Source: Pseudomonadales bacterium (GTDB lineage: Bacteria; Pseudomonadota; Gammaproteobacteria; Pseudomonadales; Azotimanducaceae). From it: a stretch of DNA of 64,000 bases. Of this stretch, positions 1-9,098 are shown piece by piece. The stretch is taken from positions 124,001-188,000 of the forward strand of contig JAJECH010000052.1 in NCBI GenBank assembly GCA_022822135.1, read 5' to 3'. The notes below the pieces were generated by a model, which was given only the letters and a program-made list of their open reading frames with translations, had not been told where the DNA came from and ran no database searches. Position 1 is the stretch's first letter, and every line of letters begins with the position of its first letter. The translations under genes were made by a program, and so were the position numbers.

Positions 1-2
1 GG

Positions 3-428
3 CCACGGTTAAACCACGATGCGCCAAACAGGTGCGGCTTAGTGTACCTTCCTGAAGCCGTTCGAGATAAGTTTCTGGATGCGGATTCTGAGAGCACTCC
101 CGATGGGAAGAAATGGCCGAGGCCTACACAAATCCTTATGGAACCTGGCGACGCATGCATCGCGATGTATCAAATTCCCCATTCCGGGACACGCAATGAA
201 CTCGGAACTGAATCTCGCAAGAGCATCATTTTCCGATTACGTAATAAAAGTCGTCAACCTGACAAAATGGTGAATGGCATCACCGATCACCCAGATCGAG
301 GCCAACGAGGCGAATGGTTAGAGTATGAACCAGGCAACAACCCTTGGGAACGATCGAAATACGCGATGTGCAATATGTGGCACGAGTGGCATGGCATGCG
401 CGAGACGGTCATGAAGATGGAGTCTTAG
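3..428 (+). CDS. Phytanoyl-CoA dioxygenase (PhyH) family oxygenase, C-terminal part
   Basis: The reading frame is open from the left edge (base 3), so this is the 3' part of a gene that begins outside the window. What can be seen is the end of a PhyH-type double-stranded beta-helix: a turn PGDA, then HSGTRNELGTESR, which fits the distal iron-binding His followed by a 2-oxoglutarate-binding Arg, and a long polar tail rich in Trp and Met. The proximal HxD pair must lie upstream. Such enzymes hydroxylate substrates with Fe(II) and 2-oxoglutarate. It opens a region holding four further oxygenases of the same superfamily. The family call is by motif and tail pattern; the substrate is unknown. Confidence 0.7.
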   Translation, partial: PRLNHDAPNRCGLVYLPEAVRDKFLDADSESTPDGKKWPRPTQILMEPGDACIAMYQIPHSGTRNELGTESRKSIIFRLRNKSRQPDKMVNGITDHPDRGQRGEWLEYEPGNNPWERSKYAMCNMWHEWHGMRETVMKMES

Positions 429-609
429 GTTTAGCCTTCCAACCTTCGACATCGGTACTAAATAACAGTATGCCGAGCAGCGGACTCTAAAGCTCGTAGG
501 GAGTTTCTCTCCATCGCGAATTCTGTCAGTGACCACTGAAGTGGTGGGATCCGCTTTTCTGCACTATATTTCTCGTGAGCCACATTGAATCACGGATCTC
601 GCTACAAGA

Positions 610-804
610 ATGAGAACAAATATCGAGATTGACGACCAGCTGTTGGATGAAGCTCGCAAATTAACTGGTCTGAAAACTAAGAAAGACACCGTAGAACTAG
701 GCTTAAAGACCTTGGTCAGATTTCAAAAACAAGAAAGTATTAGGCGTCTTCGTGGTCAATTGACGTGGGACGGGAATCTTGATGAAATGAGATCAACTTC
801 ATGA
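610..804 (+). CDS. VapB-type antitoxin (orphaned)
   Basis: A 64-residue protein starting MRTNIEIDDQLLDEA, the usual opening of short VapB antitoxins, with a ribbon-helix-helix-like N-terminus (about residues 1-45) and the basic-then-acidic tail LRGQLTWDGNLDEMR that normally wraps the toxin. Its stop overlaps an ATG (ATGA, bases 801-804) that would start the VapC toxin, but that toxin frame is broken, so the antitoxin is probably an orphan. It may still bind its own promoter. No clear operator was seen upstream. Confidence 0.75.
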   Translation: MRTNIEIDDQLLDEARKLTGLKTKKDTVELGLKTLVRFQKQESIRRLRGQLTWDGNLDEMRSTS

Positions 805-1055
805 TCTTGCTTGACTTCATGGTCTAGGTCGACTATTTCAGAAAAGCAGACAGTCAACAAACTGACGTACTTGACAAGACCCTCAGTGTGGCGTCTTTCA
901 CGGTAGGTGATCTGAGCATCGCTACCGACTGTATCAATCAAGGAATCCCACTCCTCGTTTCGGATCGGGACCTCACAAGGGTTTATCGAGCACCTAGGAT
1001 TGGTCGATGCAAACGCTACTGCATCGAACTAGCAATAAACGTCCAAAACCTCTTC
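801..1055 (+). pseudogene. VapC PIN-domain toxin remnant
   Basis: Translation from the ATG that overlaps the antitoxin stop gives MILLDFMV, then TAG at 825-827, then VDYFRKADSQQ. The usual VapC start has Trp at that place (VWxDxFR), so a TGG to TAG change is the simplest explanation. After VGDLSIA the frame jumps straight to TDCINQGIPLLVSDRDLTRV, which matches the last part of a PIN domain. About 50-60 residues of the middle, with the central acidic residues, are missing. Both lesions rule out an active ribonuclease. The right boundary is approximate. The family is inferred from motifs and gene order. Confidence 0.65.
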
Positions 1056-1074
1056 GACCTATTTCAAGAAAACG

Positions 1075-2115
1075 CTAGCGCGTTTCACCTCGAGCGAACG
1101 CCGCAATGCTGACAGCTGTTTGACGCGCTATATCTGGACATGCGGACGGAAAAATCTCCGCGCCATGGGTTGTACCCATCACTTGTCGACAATACGCTTG
1201 AACACCCGCGCTGAGAAGCAATCTATAGAAATTGATACCCTCGTCGCGGAGCGGGTCACACTCGTTCACACTGATCATCGTCGGCGGTAATCCGGCCACG
1301 TCTTCGGCTTTCGCAAAACCAGGCCACGCTAACGGATTCTCGTTATTCAGCTCATCGATGCCGTAGGCCATCGCACCCCGATTGTTGTGAAGATCAAGCA
1401 AAATTCCATTGTTCTCGATCGACGACGGGTTCTCGTCGAGTGGCCATCGACCAGCGATGTAAGGGCATAACGCATACAGCCCCTTTATGCGGTCGACGTC
1501 GCCATCCTTCAAGAGTTGCATACCGGTCGCTAACGTCAAATTTCCACCTCCACTCTCCCCGGCAACAATGATGTTGTCCGGATCGAAGTTCAACTCGCCA
1601 GCTAGTTCCGGTAGTTGCCGAAGAACGGAAACACAATCGTTCAGACCCGCCGGATATGGCGCAATCTCTGGCACAGACGACGGTGTCAGACAGTTGCGGA
1701 AGTCGACCATGACGACGACAACATCGTTCGACGCGATGATCTTTCCCCATGCGCGGTAGTTGCCGTAGAAACATGACATCGTCTGCATTCCACCACCGTG
1801 AATGTAGTAAATGCAAGGGAGTACGTCAGCCGATTCAGGTCGAATGACCTGCAGATTAACCGTGTTACCGTCAGGTTGTGAAACAGCAGTTCGTTTGCTG
1901 ACAGTGAGCCCACTTTGCGGTGCAACTGGCTCTGCATCCACCCCCTCGAATATTGCTTCTAACTGAGCGACCTGCGCTAGACCCGCAGGTGAATTTGCTG
2001 CTTCCACTAATTGCTCACGACTGCTCGCATCGCCTGGATTCCGCATGGGAGGCATCGCAGCCAACATTTGTTTTAAACGCGGATCAATACGTGGGTCGTC
2101 AGCAGTACTCGGCAT
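1075..2115 (-). CDS. Alpha/beta hydrolase fold-3 esterase (HSL family)
   Basis: A 346-residue hormone-sensitive-lipase type esterase. It has the oxyanion-hole motif HGGG at about residues 106-109 and the nucleophile elbow GESGG with Ser188. An Asp in ECDPLRDEG and a His in THGAEIF complete the triad. No signal peptide is seen, so it is cytoplasmic. The start chosen is the ATG at 2115, preceded by GAGAGGA at good spacing; a longer frame reaches 2181 but lacks a ribosome site. It lies convergent to the VapBC remnant and divergent from the TauD-type gene. It may hydrolyse an ester or lactone made by the neighbouring oxygenases, but the substrate is not readable from sequence. Confidence 0.85.
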   Translation of the reverse strand: MPSTADDPRIDPRLKQMLAAMPPMRNPGDASSREQLVEAANSPAGLAQVAQLEAIFEGVDAEPVAPQSGLTVSKRTAVSQPDGNTVNLQVIRPESADVLPCIYYIHGGGMQTMSCFYGNYRAWGKIIASNDVVVVMVDFRNCLTPSSVPEIAPYPAGLNDCVSVLRQLPELAGELNFDPDNIIVAGESGGGNLTLATGMQLLKDGDVDRIKGLYALCPYIAGRWPLDENPSSIENNGILLDLHNNRGAMAYGIDELNNENPLAWPGFAKAEDVAGLPPTMISVNECDPLRDEGINFYRLLLSAGVQAYCRQVMGTTHGAEIFPSACPDIARQTAVSIAAFARGETR

Positions 2116-2263
2116 GTAGATTCCTCTCGATGAGTGCGAAGTCGAAGAAAGTCCGCAATCATATTGGGCGACAAAATGCATCCTTCAAGAGACGGAAGCC
2201 AAAAAGGTATAAAGCTAGTTCTACCAGCGTTAAAGCACGATACTCGGGAGATATTCGGTTACA

Positions 2264-3076
2264 GTGAAGGCGATCAGAACCGAACCACTATCACCCGCAA
2301 TGGGTGTGCGCGTAGATGGTCTCGATCTTAAGAGCGCAAACAACACCGTTGTAGGTGAACTTCGAAGTTTGCTGAATGAACACCACCTTGTGTGTGTCAG
2401 CCAGCAGGACCTTCACGAGGAGGAACAACAAGCGTTTGGAATGCTCTGGGGTGAATTGCTAACTCATCCGGCAGCGATGAAGCGTAGCAATCCATATGTA
2501 CAAATACTCTCCGGCGACGGTCGCGCGAAGAATCGCGCTTTCGGTTCCTGGCACTCTGATATGACGTGGCACCCCACGCCACCTTGGATTACGATGCTAC
2601 ACGCGCGAACCATTCCTGGCTTTGGAGGTGACACTGGATATGCCAATCAACACCTCGCATGGGAATATCTTGATCAAGCGCGCAAAGATCAACGTCGATC
2701 CCATCGTCGCTACCTTCCTACCGCTGAACAGCTCCTAAATCTGCGCGCAAACCATACCGGCAAAGGTTTCGGAGCGGAGGTGCCCGACTCGATCCATCCA
2801 GTCGTCCGCACACACAACGAGAACGGCAAACAAGCACTCTACGTAAATCCGGAATTTACAACTCACATCGTTGATATGCCTGAAGAGGAATCGCTCAGCA
2901 CGTTGTTTCCGCTATGGATTCACGCGATTACCGAAGAGTTCTGCTATCGACATCGGTGGCGTCAAGGGGATATCGTGATCTGGGACAATCGTTCCGTCAT
3001 GCACACGGCAATTCTTGATTATGACAAACCACGTGCAATGCAACGCGTGGTAGTCAAAGGCGACACGCCAACTTAA
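2264..3076 (+). CDS. TauD/TfdA family Fe(II)/2-oxoglutarate dioxygenase
   Basis: A 270-residue enzyme of the taurine/2,4-D dioxygenase family. The N-terminal LSPAMGVRVDGLDL is typical. The iron ligands are His97 and Asp99 (WHSDMTW) and His247 (VMHTAILDY), with Arg257 placed to bind 2-oxoglutarate. It should couple decarboxylation of 2-oxoglutarate to hydroxylation of a small acid or ether. The start is GTG, with GGGAG rather far upstream. One base separates it from the following lipoprotein gene, which in turn overlaps the enoyl-CoA hydratase gene, so 2264-5406 looks like one operon. A related enzyme lies on the other strand at 10417-11235. Family call firm, substrate unknown. Confidence 0.88.
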   Translation: MKAIRTEPLSPAMGVRVDGLDLKSANNTVVGELRSLLNEHHLVCVSQQDLHEEEQQAFGMLWGELLTHPAAMKRSNPYVQILSGDGRAKNRAFGSWHSDMTWHPTPPWITMLHARTIPGFGGDTGYANQHLAWEYLDQARKDQRRSHRRYLPTAEQLLNLRANHTGKGFGAEVPDSIHPVVRTHNENGKQALYVNPEFTTHIVDMPEEESLSTLFPLWIHAITEEFCYRHRWRQGDIVIWDNRSVMHTAILDYDKPRAMQRVVVKGDTPT

Positions 3077-3077
3077 T

Positions 3078-3461
3078 TTGCCTCGACTCCACTACCTAGT
3101 CACACTATGCTGCTTGAGCGTGACTCTCGTGTCCTGTAGCGAGAGCGACACGATCGGCGATCTTGAATCGAAATATCCGATTGAGATTGAAAGCTGTGTT
3201 TGCCGATTTCTAGCCTTCGAAGCAGACAGTTATTCCGGTATTCTGTATGACGAAATGCTGTCGCAGTGTAATACGACTACAAAAAGTGGACACCCTAGCC
3301 TACCACCGGACATCGAGAGTCATCCAACAATCGAATCACTGCGTTGCGCGGAAGCCGTCGAGGATTGGCAGGAAACAGTCGCAGAAGAACGCGCACAACA
3401 GGCATCAAATCGCCGAAACTACGAAGAACTAACTCAAACCAATGACGAAGTACCACCATGA
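3078..3461 (+). CDS. Small predicted lipoprotein of unknown function
   Basis: A 127-residue product with an N-terminal hydrophobic stretch ending in the lipobox LVSC (Cys20), so it is predicted to be exported and lipidated. The mature part is polar and acidic, with extra cysteines (VCRF, QCN, RCAE) that could form disulfides in the periplasm, and ends in a charged helical region. It begins with TTG one base after the dioxygenase stop and its stop overlaps the ATG of the next gene (ATGA), which supports translation as part of the operon. No family recognised. Its position among cytoplasmic acyl-CoA enzymes gives no clear role. Confidence 0.6.
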   Translation: MPRLHYLVTLCCLSVTLVSCSESDTIGDLESKYPIEIESCVCRFLAFEADSYSGILYDEMLSQCNTTTKSGHPSLPPDIESHPTIESLRCAEAVEDWQETVAEERAQQASNRRNYEELTQTNDEVPP

Positions 3462-4264
3462 TTGATCACGAGTTTTCCGTTACAGAATTCACAGTTGAAG
3501 ACCATGTCGCTCGCATCACATTGAATCGGCCAGAAGCCATGAATTCGCTAAACCCGGAGATTAGATGGGAACTCTCAAAGCGATGGGACACGATTGAAGA
3601 AGACCCCGAGATATGGGTCGCGATCGTAACCGGAGCTGGCGAACGGGCGTTTTGTGCGGGTGCGGATCTCAAGCATCGTTCACGCGAACGCGAGGCAACA
3701 CCCGAGTTACGGGAAAAATGGCAGCGTATGAACGCTGAGACGAAGTCGCTCCATGAACGATGGTATTACCCGAAACCAATCATCGCCGCCGTAAACGGCT
3801 TTGCTCTAGGAGGCGGATTGGAGCTAGCTATGTCGTGCGACATCATCGTGGCAGCAGAGCACGCGGAACTAGGTCTACCTGAACCGAGACGTGGCTTAAT
3901 TGCGGGCGCGGCGGGCGTCCATCGACTACCACGACAAATCGGATTAAAGGTCGCGATGGGTTATATGCTGACAGGGCGACACATGTCAGCGCAGCGGGCG
4001 TACGAGCTCGGTCTCGTAAATGAAGTGGTGCCAGCAGCTAAACTTCACGAGACGGTAGACGCGTACGTTGAGGATATCCTAAAGTGTGCACCCCTATCGG
4101 TTCGCGCAACGAAAGAGGCTACGATGCGAGGATTAGATATGCCATTGGCTCAAGCGTACTACACACCGTATGAATCGGAAAGCCGCCGTGCAAAATCACA
4201 GGATGCGATCGAAGGACCGCGCGCATTTGCAGAGAAACGCATACCAGATTGGAAAGGAGAGTGA
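3458..4264 (+). CDS. Enoyl-CoA hydratase/isomerase (crotonase family)
   Basis: A 268-residue crotonase. The two oxyanion-hole segments are FCAGADL (about 66-71) and NGFALGGGLE (113-122). Glu122 and Glu142 stand where the two catalytic carboxylates of hydratases lie, which favours a true hydratase over an isomerase. It should add water to a 2-enoyl-CoA in beta-oxidation. The start overlaps the lipoprotein stop and the end overlaps the next gene (TGATG), so expression is coupled. A second crotonase lies at 16233-17138. The particular acyl-CoA is not evident. Confidence 0.9.
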   Translation: MIDHEFSVTEFTVEDHVARITLNRPEAMNSLNPEIRWELSKRWDTIEEDPEIWVAIVTGAGERAFCAGADLKHRSREREATPELREKWQRMNAETKSLHERWYYPKPIIAAVNGFALGGGLELAMSCDIIVAAEHAELGLPEPRRGLIAGAAGVHRLPRQIGLKVAMGYMLTGRHMSAQRAYELGLVNEVVPAAKLHETVDAYVEDILKCAPLSVRATKEATMRGLDMPLAQAYYTPYESESRRAKSQDAIEGPRAFAEKRIPDWKGE

Positions 4265-5406
4265 TGACAACCGAAGCAGTGACTGCGGCAGCAGACATCG
4301 AGACTTACTGCGACGAAGGTACGGAACGGGCACTCGCTCTCGGTAACCGTGGTCCGCTGTTGTTCGACCAGCGCGGTAATGTCGACGAAGAAATTCTCAG
4401 AGCCTACCATGAAATCGGTTTCTATGTGTTTGAGCAAGCGGTCTCGACAGAAGAAATCAGTGAGATCCGAGCAGAACTCAACAACGTGCTCTCAAGAGCA
4501 CCGATTGACTCTAAATCGACCGTAGATGCGAACGGAAACGTGGCATTCGGCAGCGAGTTTAAGTATCGGTCATTCAGCTTCGCGAAACCTCTTTCCGATC
4601 CGTATGGCGGCACCGACGCCGCAAACGGTCGCTACGAAGCCAAGATGAGTGAACCAGCGCCTGCGAAAGATGCACCCGGAGAAACGATCTTTTTTATTTC
4701 CGGTATGTGTCAGCTCATGGATTCGTGTTTGCGCCACTACGGCAATCCACGGCTTCTAAAGGTCGCCGAAACCATCAACGGTCCAGACTTCACACCTTTC
4801 ACCGACGGAATTTGGATCAAAGAACCAGAACTCGGTACGTCCGTAGCATGGCACCAAGACGGTACGACGCTTTGGCAGAGCCCCGATTGGCACGAAGACA
4901 TACATGGCTTCAACTTCATGACGCAGCTCTACGACACGACCGCCGAGAATGCGCTATGGGTCGTACCTGGGTCGCACAAACTTGGCAAAATCGATATCCG
5001 AAAACGCGTAACGGAAGCGGGTACCGATAGACTTTCCGAAGCAGTACCGATGTTGTGCAAGGCTGGGGATGTCGCCATTTGCAATCGTCAAGTGCTTCAT
5101 GGTAGCTTCGCAAATACATCATCGCAAAGGCGAGTCACAGTTGTCCATGGCTTTCACATGCGTACCTCGGTCCTTGGGGCAAAAACGTCGTTTCCAGCCG
5201 GAAACTCTGTTCGCTACGATGAAGAACGCGTCCGTCGTAGTTCACGGATGATCCCATTAGCGATTGACGCACGTCACCAGCATTTCGCAGACGAAGAACC
5301 CTATGTTTATCAACCTCTAGTGGACGAAATCGAACAAAATCGGTTAAACGAAGAGACTCGCGAGACGTTACTAAAGAACTACAACATGTATTCGTTGGGA
5401 CTTTGA
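4264..5406 (+). CDS. Phytanoyl-CoA dioxygenase (PhyH) family protein
   Basis: A 380-residue PhyH-type oxygenase. His197 and Asp199 (WHQDGTTLW) are the proximal iron ligands, and His279 (VLHGSFANTSSQRR) is the distal ligand followed by the 2-oxoglutarate-binding arginines. The start is the ATG at 4264 with AAGGAG four bases upstream, overlapping the hydratase stop; an upstream in-frame TTG at 4249 is less likely. The protein has an N-terminal extension of about 45 residues and a long C-terminal tail compared with small PhyH members. Being fused to the hydratase gene by overlap suggests that its product, perhaps a hydroxyacyl or hydroxylated side chain, feeds the same route. Confidence 0.88.
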   Translation: MTTEAVTAAADIETYCDEGTERALALGNRGPLLFDQRGNVDEEILRAYHEIGFYVFEQAVSTEEISEIRAELNNVLSRAPIDSKSTVDANGNVAFGSEFKYRSFSFAKPLSDPYGGTDAANGRYEAKMSEPAPAKDAPGETIFFISGMCQLMDSCLRHYGNPRLLKVAETINGPDFTPFTDGIWIKEPELGTSVAWHQDGTTLWQSPDWHEDIHGFNFMTQLYDTTAENALWVVPGSHKLGKIDIRKRVTEAGTDRLSEAVPMLCKAGDVAICNRQVLHGSFANTSSQRRVTVVHGFHMRTSVLGAKTSFPAGNSVRYDEERVRRSSRMIPLAIDARHQHFADEEPYVYQPLVDEIEQNRLNEETRETLLKNYNMYSLGL

Positions 5407-5462
5407 AACGGGCGGCCTACAAGCTAGAGACTTAGTCAACGTACACTCTATTTGATAAGTAA

Positions 5463-6593
5463 ATGACGGCATACGCATTCACTGACGAGCAGTTACAGCT
5501 CAGAGAGTCAGTACGACGATACCTGAATGACCACGGGACGGTACTTCGAACACGCGAGCTCATGGACGATCCAGAAGGCTTCGATCAACCGTCTTTCCAA
5601 GGACTCTTTAACGAACTTGGCGTTGGTGGTGTGCACGTACCCGAGGAGTTCGGCGGAGCTGGTCTCGGTTATGTCGAGTTATGTATCGTGCTTGAAGAGA
5701 TGGGACGCTCGCTCTTTCCTTCACCGTATCTTTCGTCGAGCGTACTCGCCGCAAACGCGGTGTTGTTAGCAGGGACACTCGAACAAAAAGCAGATCTGTT
5801 GCCTCCGATTGCATCCGGGGGTCAAGTCGCTACCGTCGCGCTTTATGAAGAAAGCAACCTCACAGATATCGGTAACGTCACTCAATGCGTTGTCGATAAC
5901 TCGTTTACGGGGGTCAAGTCGTTCGTTACGGATGGTCACGTCGCAGACCAGATCATTCTCGTAGCGAAACATGCTGCAAATCCCAACGGTAAACCTAAAT
6001 TCTGGCTTTCAAGATCGGACGATCCTGGCATCACCTGCACCAGTATGACATCCATCGATACCACTCGACGGATCTCACGTGTTTCATTTGAAAACGTGAA
6101 AGTCGAACCGCTGGGCGATGTCGAAGCTGACTTCAGTGTTTTCGACCAATTCATCGATTTCGCGTTAGTAGCACTCGCGAACGAAATGGTCGGCGGCGCA
6201 CAGTGGCTTCTCGAAAGCTGCGTCGATTACGCGAATAATCGTGTGCAATTCGGTCGTCCGATCAGTTCGATGCAAGCCATCAAACATAAATGTGCCGATC
6301 TTCTGCTCGAAATAGAGCTCGCTAAATCTGGCGCTTACCGTGCGGCTCAAGCGATTGCCGACGACGATCCGGCTTTACCTGTATACGCTAGCATCGCCAA
6401 AGCTGCCGCAAACGACGCTTATATGCTAGCCGCAGCTGACGCGATTCAGATTCACGGCGGTATCGGGTTTACATGGGATAACGACACGCACCTTTGGTTT
6501 AAGCGTGCGAAGAGTTCACAGGTCCTGTTAGGTACATCCGAGATTCACCGTGACCAGATGCTCGAGCGCGTCGATTTATTAGAGGTAGGTTAG
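5463..6593 (+). CDS. Acyl-CoA dehydrogenase, probable subunit of a two-gene enzyme
   Basis: A 376-residue FAD-dependent acyl-CoA dehydrogenase. The N-terminal helical domain carries VPEEFGGAGLGYVE, and the C-terminal part has IQIHGGIGFTWDNDTHLWFKRA. The GGIGFTW form is common in dehydrogenases that work as mixed alpha2beta2 assemblies, as known for steroid side-chain enzymes such as FadE28/FadE29. Seven bases separate it from a second dehydrogenase gene, so a heteromeric enzyme is likely (inference). It starts at ATG 5463, 56 bases after the oxygenase stop, and may belong to the same transcript. The acyl substrate is not readable. Confidence 0.88.
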   Translation: MTAYAFTDEQLQLRESVRRYLNDHGTVLRTRELMDDPEGFDQPSFQGLFNELGVGGVHVPEEFGGAGLGYVELCIVLEEMGRSLFPSPYLSSSVLAANAVLLAGTLEQKADLLPPIASGGQVATVALYEESNLTDIGNVTQCVVDNSFTGVKSFVTDGHVADQIILVAKHAANPNGKPKFWLSRSDDPGITCTSMTSIDTTRRISRVSFENVKVEPLGDVEADFSVFDQFIDFALVALANEMVGGAQWLLESCVDYANNRVQFGRPISSMQAIKHKCADLLLEIELAKSGAYRAAQAIADDDPALPVYASIAKAAANDAYMLAAADAIQIHGGIGFTWDNDTHLWFKRAKSSQVLLGTSEIHRDQMLERVDLLEVG

Positions 6594-6600
6594 TTAGGCA

Positions 6601-7845
6601 ATGGAATGGAGTGAAACGGCGGTCAGGAACGAACTTCGATCGTTTCTAGAGTCCAGCTGGGACCCTAATGCGGATTTGCTCGACTGGCGCAACAAACTGA
6701 TTGACGCGGGTTGGGGCATGCCGAGCTGGCCAGAACGCTGGTACGGTCGAAACATGCCGTTGAGCTTGCAAAGTGTCGTTGCCGACGAGTTTGCCCGCGT
6801 CGGTGCGGTGTCCGTCGCTCGTACCGGCATTCGACTGCTGGCGGCCGAGACGTTGCTTGCCCATGGTAATGACGCACAACGGGAACGCTATCTCCGCAAG
6901 ATCTTGACGGGAGAAGAAATTTGGTGCCAGTTATTCAGTGAACCAGGAAGTGGTTCCGACCTTGCTGGTTCAACGACACGAGCGGAATTAGTAGGCGATA
7001 ACTGGGTTATCAACGGCCAGAAGGTATGGACAACCTCAGCCCATCACGCTGATTTTGGCTTGTTATTGGCGCGACATGATTGGGACGTTCCGAAGCATCA
7101 AGGACTGTCTTATTTCATTCTCGATTTTCACCAACCAGGCGTCGATGTCCATCCCCTCAAGCAAATGAACGGACACGCATCGTTCAATCAGGTGTTCTTT
7201 AACGACGCGAAGGTACCGCGTAGTGATCAAGTCGGTGAAGATGGCGATGGCTGGCAGATTGCTATGACGACCCTGATGCATGAACGACGCAACGCGGGCA
7301 ACATTTTCGTTGAAACTCGGCGCCGCGGCGTCTTCAATGGCACGATCTACGAGCAGGAGGCCGAGGAAAACAAAATCTTGCTTGAGCCGTACACTTGGTA
7401 TCCCCAACGTGCCGGTCGTGTAGATCTCGTTCTACCCCGTGCTCGGACTACCGGCGCGATCAGCGACTCCGCCGCCCGTCAAGAAATCGCCAAGCTGCTC
7501 ATCATGGCTCGTTGCGCTGAGTGGACCGCGTTGCGCGCTCGTGCTGCACAACAACAAGGTCAACCACAAGGTCCCGAGGGATCACTCGGAAAGTTGGCTG
7601 GAAGCAACATTGCTCGTCAGGCAGCTAAGGTCCATACCTTAATGACCGGTATTGACGCAATGACATCAGGAGAGGACAGCCCAGAATCCGGAATCATCGC
7701 AGAAATATTGCTTTCGGTTCCCGCTATCTCGATTGCCGGCGGGACTGATGAGATTCAGCGCAACATCATCAGCGAAAGGGTTCTAGGTATGCAAAAGGAA
7801 CCGCGCACGGATACCGGACCCTTTAAGGATGTGCGAAAGAACTAG
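6601..7845 (+). CDS. Acyl-CoA dehydrogenase, partner of the preceding gene
   Basis: A 414-residue acyl-CoA dehydrogenase. It shows the FAD/substrate segment FSEPGSGSDLAGSTTRA, the middle beta domain with INGQKVWTTSAHHAD, and the C-terminal AGGTDEIQRNIISERVLGM signature. Compared with simple dehydrogenases it carries an insertion around residues 255-285 with a polar PYTWYPQRAGRVDLV stretch. It directly follows the first dehydrogenase and ends near 7845, convergent with the SDR/MaoC operon. It most likely forms a mixed oligomer with its neighbour and introduces a 2,3 double bond into an acyl-CoA. Confidence 0.9.
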   Translation: MEWSETAVRNELRSFLESSWDPNADLLDWRNKLIDAGWGMPSWPERWYGRNMPLSLQSVVADEFARVGAVSVARTGIRLLAAETLLAHGNDAQRERYLRKILTGEEIWCQLFSEPGSGSDLAGSTTRAELVGDNWVINGQKVWTTSAHHADFGLLLARHDWDVPKHQGLSYFILDFHQPGVDVHPLKQMNGHASFNQVFFNDAKVPRSDQVGEDGDGWQIAMTTLMHERRNAGNIFVETRRRGVFNGTIYEQEAEENKILLEPYTWYPQRAGRVDLVLPRARTTGAISDSAARQEIAKLLIMARCAEWTALRARAAQQQGQPQGPEGSLGKLAGSNIARQAAKVHTLMTGIDAMTSGEDSPESGIIAEILLSVPAISIAGGTDEIQRNIISERVLGMQKEPRTDTGPFKDVRKN

Positions 7846-7864
7846 CTGATTGGCTAGATGTAGG

Positions 7865-8671
7865 TTAACTAACCGGTGGTTCGAAGAACATTGACGTGCG
7901 ACCACCATCGACGACGAGATCATGACAGTTCACGTAGCTACCGGCATCGCTCGCCAAAAACAACGCCGCTTCTGCAATATCCATAGCAAGTCCACTTCGA
8001 GGCATCGGCGTGGCTCGTGCTAGATTTCCTTGCAACTTTTTCATCTTGCGCTCGTTTTCTTCGTCAGGCAGTGTATTCGCACGAGCCGACCCACCCCAGA
8101 ATATTGGGGTTGCGATCGCGCCAGGTGATATCGCGTTAACACGTATCTTGTGCGGACCGAGTTCCACACCCGCCATTCTCGTATAGTGAGTGACCGCGGC
8201 TTTCAATACGGAATACAGGATGTTGCCTTGGCGGTACCGCAAACCCGCAACGCTTGAGTTGTTGATGACAGACCCGCCACCGCTCGCAATCATCGGTTCA
8301 ACGGCGTGACGCGTGGTGAGCATGACACTGCTGAGTAGGAGTTTGACGCCGTAGTCGATTTGCTCACTCGTGATGTTATCGACATCCCCAACCGTTGGTC
8401 CGCCCGCGTTGTTGAACAACACGTCGAGCCGTCCGAATTGATCGGTGGTGAAATCGATCGTGCGTTTGATGTCTGCTTCAACACTTACATCGGCGTGTTG
8501 ATAAACGACGTGATCACCAAGCGCGTCCGCAAGTTTTGAACCTTTCTCCTCTGAACGCCCTGTGATGACGACCTGTGCGCCTTCACTCGCAAACAGTTCC
8601 GCGGTTGCAGCGCCAATGCCACTCGTGCCACCTGAGATATAGGCGACCTTCCCTTCAAGCTTTCCTGTCAC
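7865..8671 (-). CDS. SDR family oxidoreductase
   Basis: A 268-residue short-chain dehydrogenase. The cofactor motif is SGGTSGIG (13-20), NNAG is at 87-90, and the catalytic residues are Ser140, Tyr153 and Lys157. An insertion of about 20 residues (ARANTLPDEENERKMKK) lies after the PG motif where the substrate lid sits. The enzyme would oxidise or reduce a hydroxy/keto group, plausibly the 3-hydroxyacyl step after the MaoC pair. The start is a GTG eight bases after the MaoC stop, without a strong ribosome site, so translation may be coupled. It is last in a minus-strand operon running from 9537. Confidence 0.9.
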   Translation of the reverse strand: MTGKLEGKVAYISGGTSGIGAATAELFASEGAQVVITGRSEEKGSKLADALGDHVVYQHADVSVEADIKRTIDFTTDQFGRLDVLFNNAGGPTVGDVDNITSEQIDYGVKLLLSSVMLTTRHAVEPMIASGGGSVINNSSVAGLRYRQGNILYSVLKAAVTHYTRMAGVELGPHKIRVNAISPGAIATPIFWGGSARANTLPDEENERKMKKLQGNLARATPMPRSGLAMDIAEAALFLASDAGSYVNCHDLVVDGGRTSMFFEPPVS

Positions 8672-8678
8672 GAATCGA

Positions 8679-9098
8679 TCAAGCAGGCAGTTCGATAGTG
8701 GCGGTACCTTGAACCCGCGTCTCGTTCGCTTCGTTGGTTATCGTAATGTCGATCTCAACTTGCTTAAGGTCTTCTTCAATATTGGTCACAACGCCTGTGA
8801 TCGTATGAGGTTGATCAACCAGTACCGGTGCACGAAAGATCGTGTCGATGATCTTAATCTGCGCCGTAGGTGCCCAGCGGTGGATCATCGCACCTAGAAA
8901 TCCCTGACTCATAACGCCCGGAATAATCGCGCCCGGAAAACCTTCTTTGCGCGCCGCGTCATGGTCCGTGAATCGACCCCCACCCCATCCGACGTACTTG
9001 CCGAATCGTCGAACGTTCTCCAGGCTTGTATCCGGATCGAATGCGGGTAACTCCACCCCAAATTCGACCTCATCGATCTTTTCAATCTGATCAGCCAC
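8679..9098 (-). CDS. MaoC-like hot-dog dehydratase subunit
   Basis: A 139-residue single hot-dog domain protein. It has a short N-terminal acidic segment, a central DHDAARKEGFPGAIIPGVMSQGF region that fits the hydratase-2 loop (Asp-His and the following PG), and a C-terminal beta sheet. It starts at GTG 9098, overlapping the upstream gene by 8 bases, with AAGGGAG ahead of it. Split MaoC pairs such as HadA/HadB or ChsH1/ChsH2 form heteromeric (R)- or enoyl-CoA hydratases. This gene plus its upstream partner look like such a pair. Confidence 0.85.
   Translation of the reverse strand: MADQIEKIDEVEFGVELPAFDPDTSLENVRRFGKYVGWGGGRFTDHDAARKEGFPGAIIPGVMSQGFLGAMIHRWAPTAQIKIIDTIFRAPVLVDQPHTITGVVTNIEEDLKQVEIDITITNEANETRVQGTATIELPA

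Noticed and set aside
1394-1816. 140-codon frame overlapping the esterase gene
   Set aside because: Same strand, different frame, inside a gene with all catalytic motifs; a shadow.
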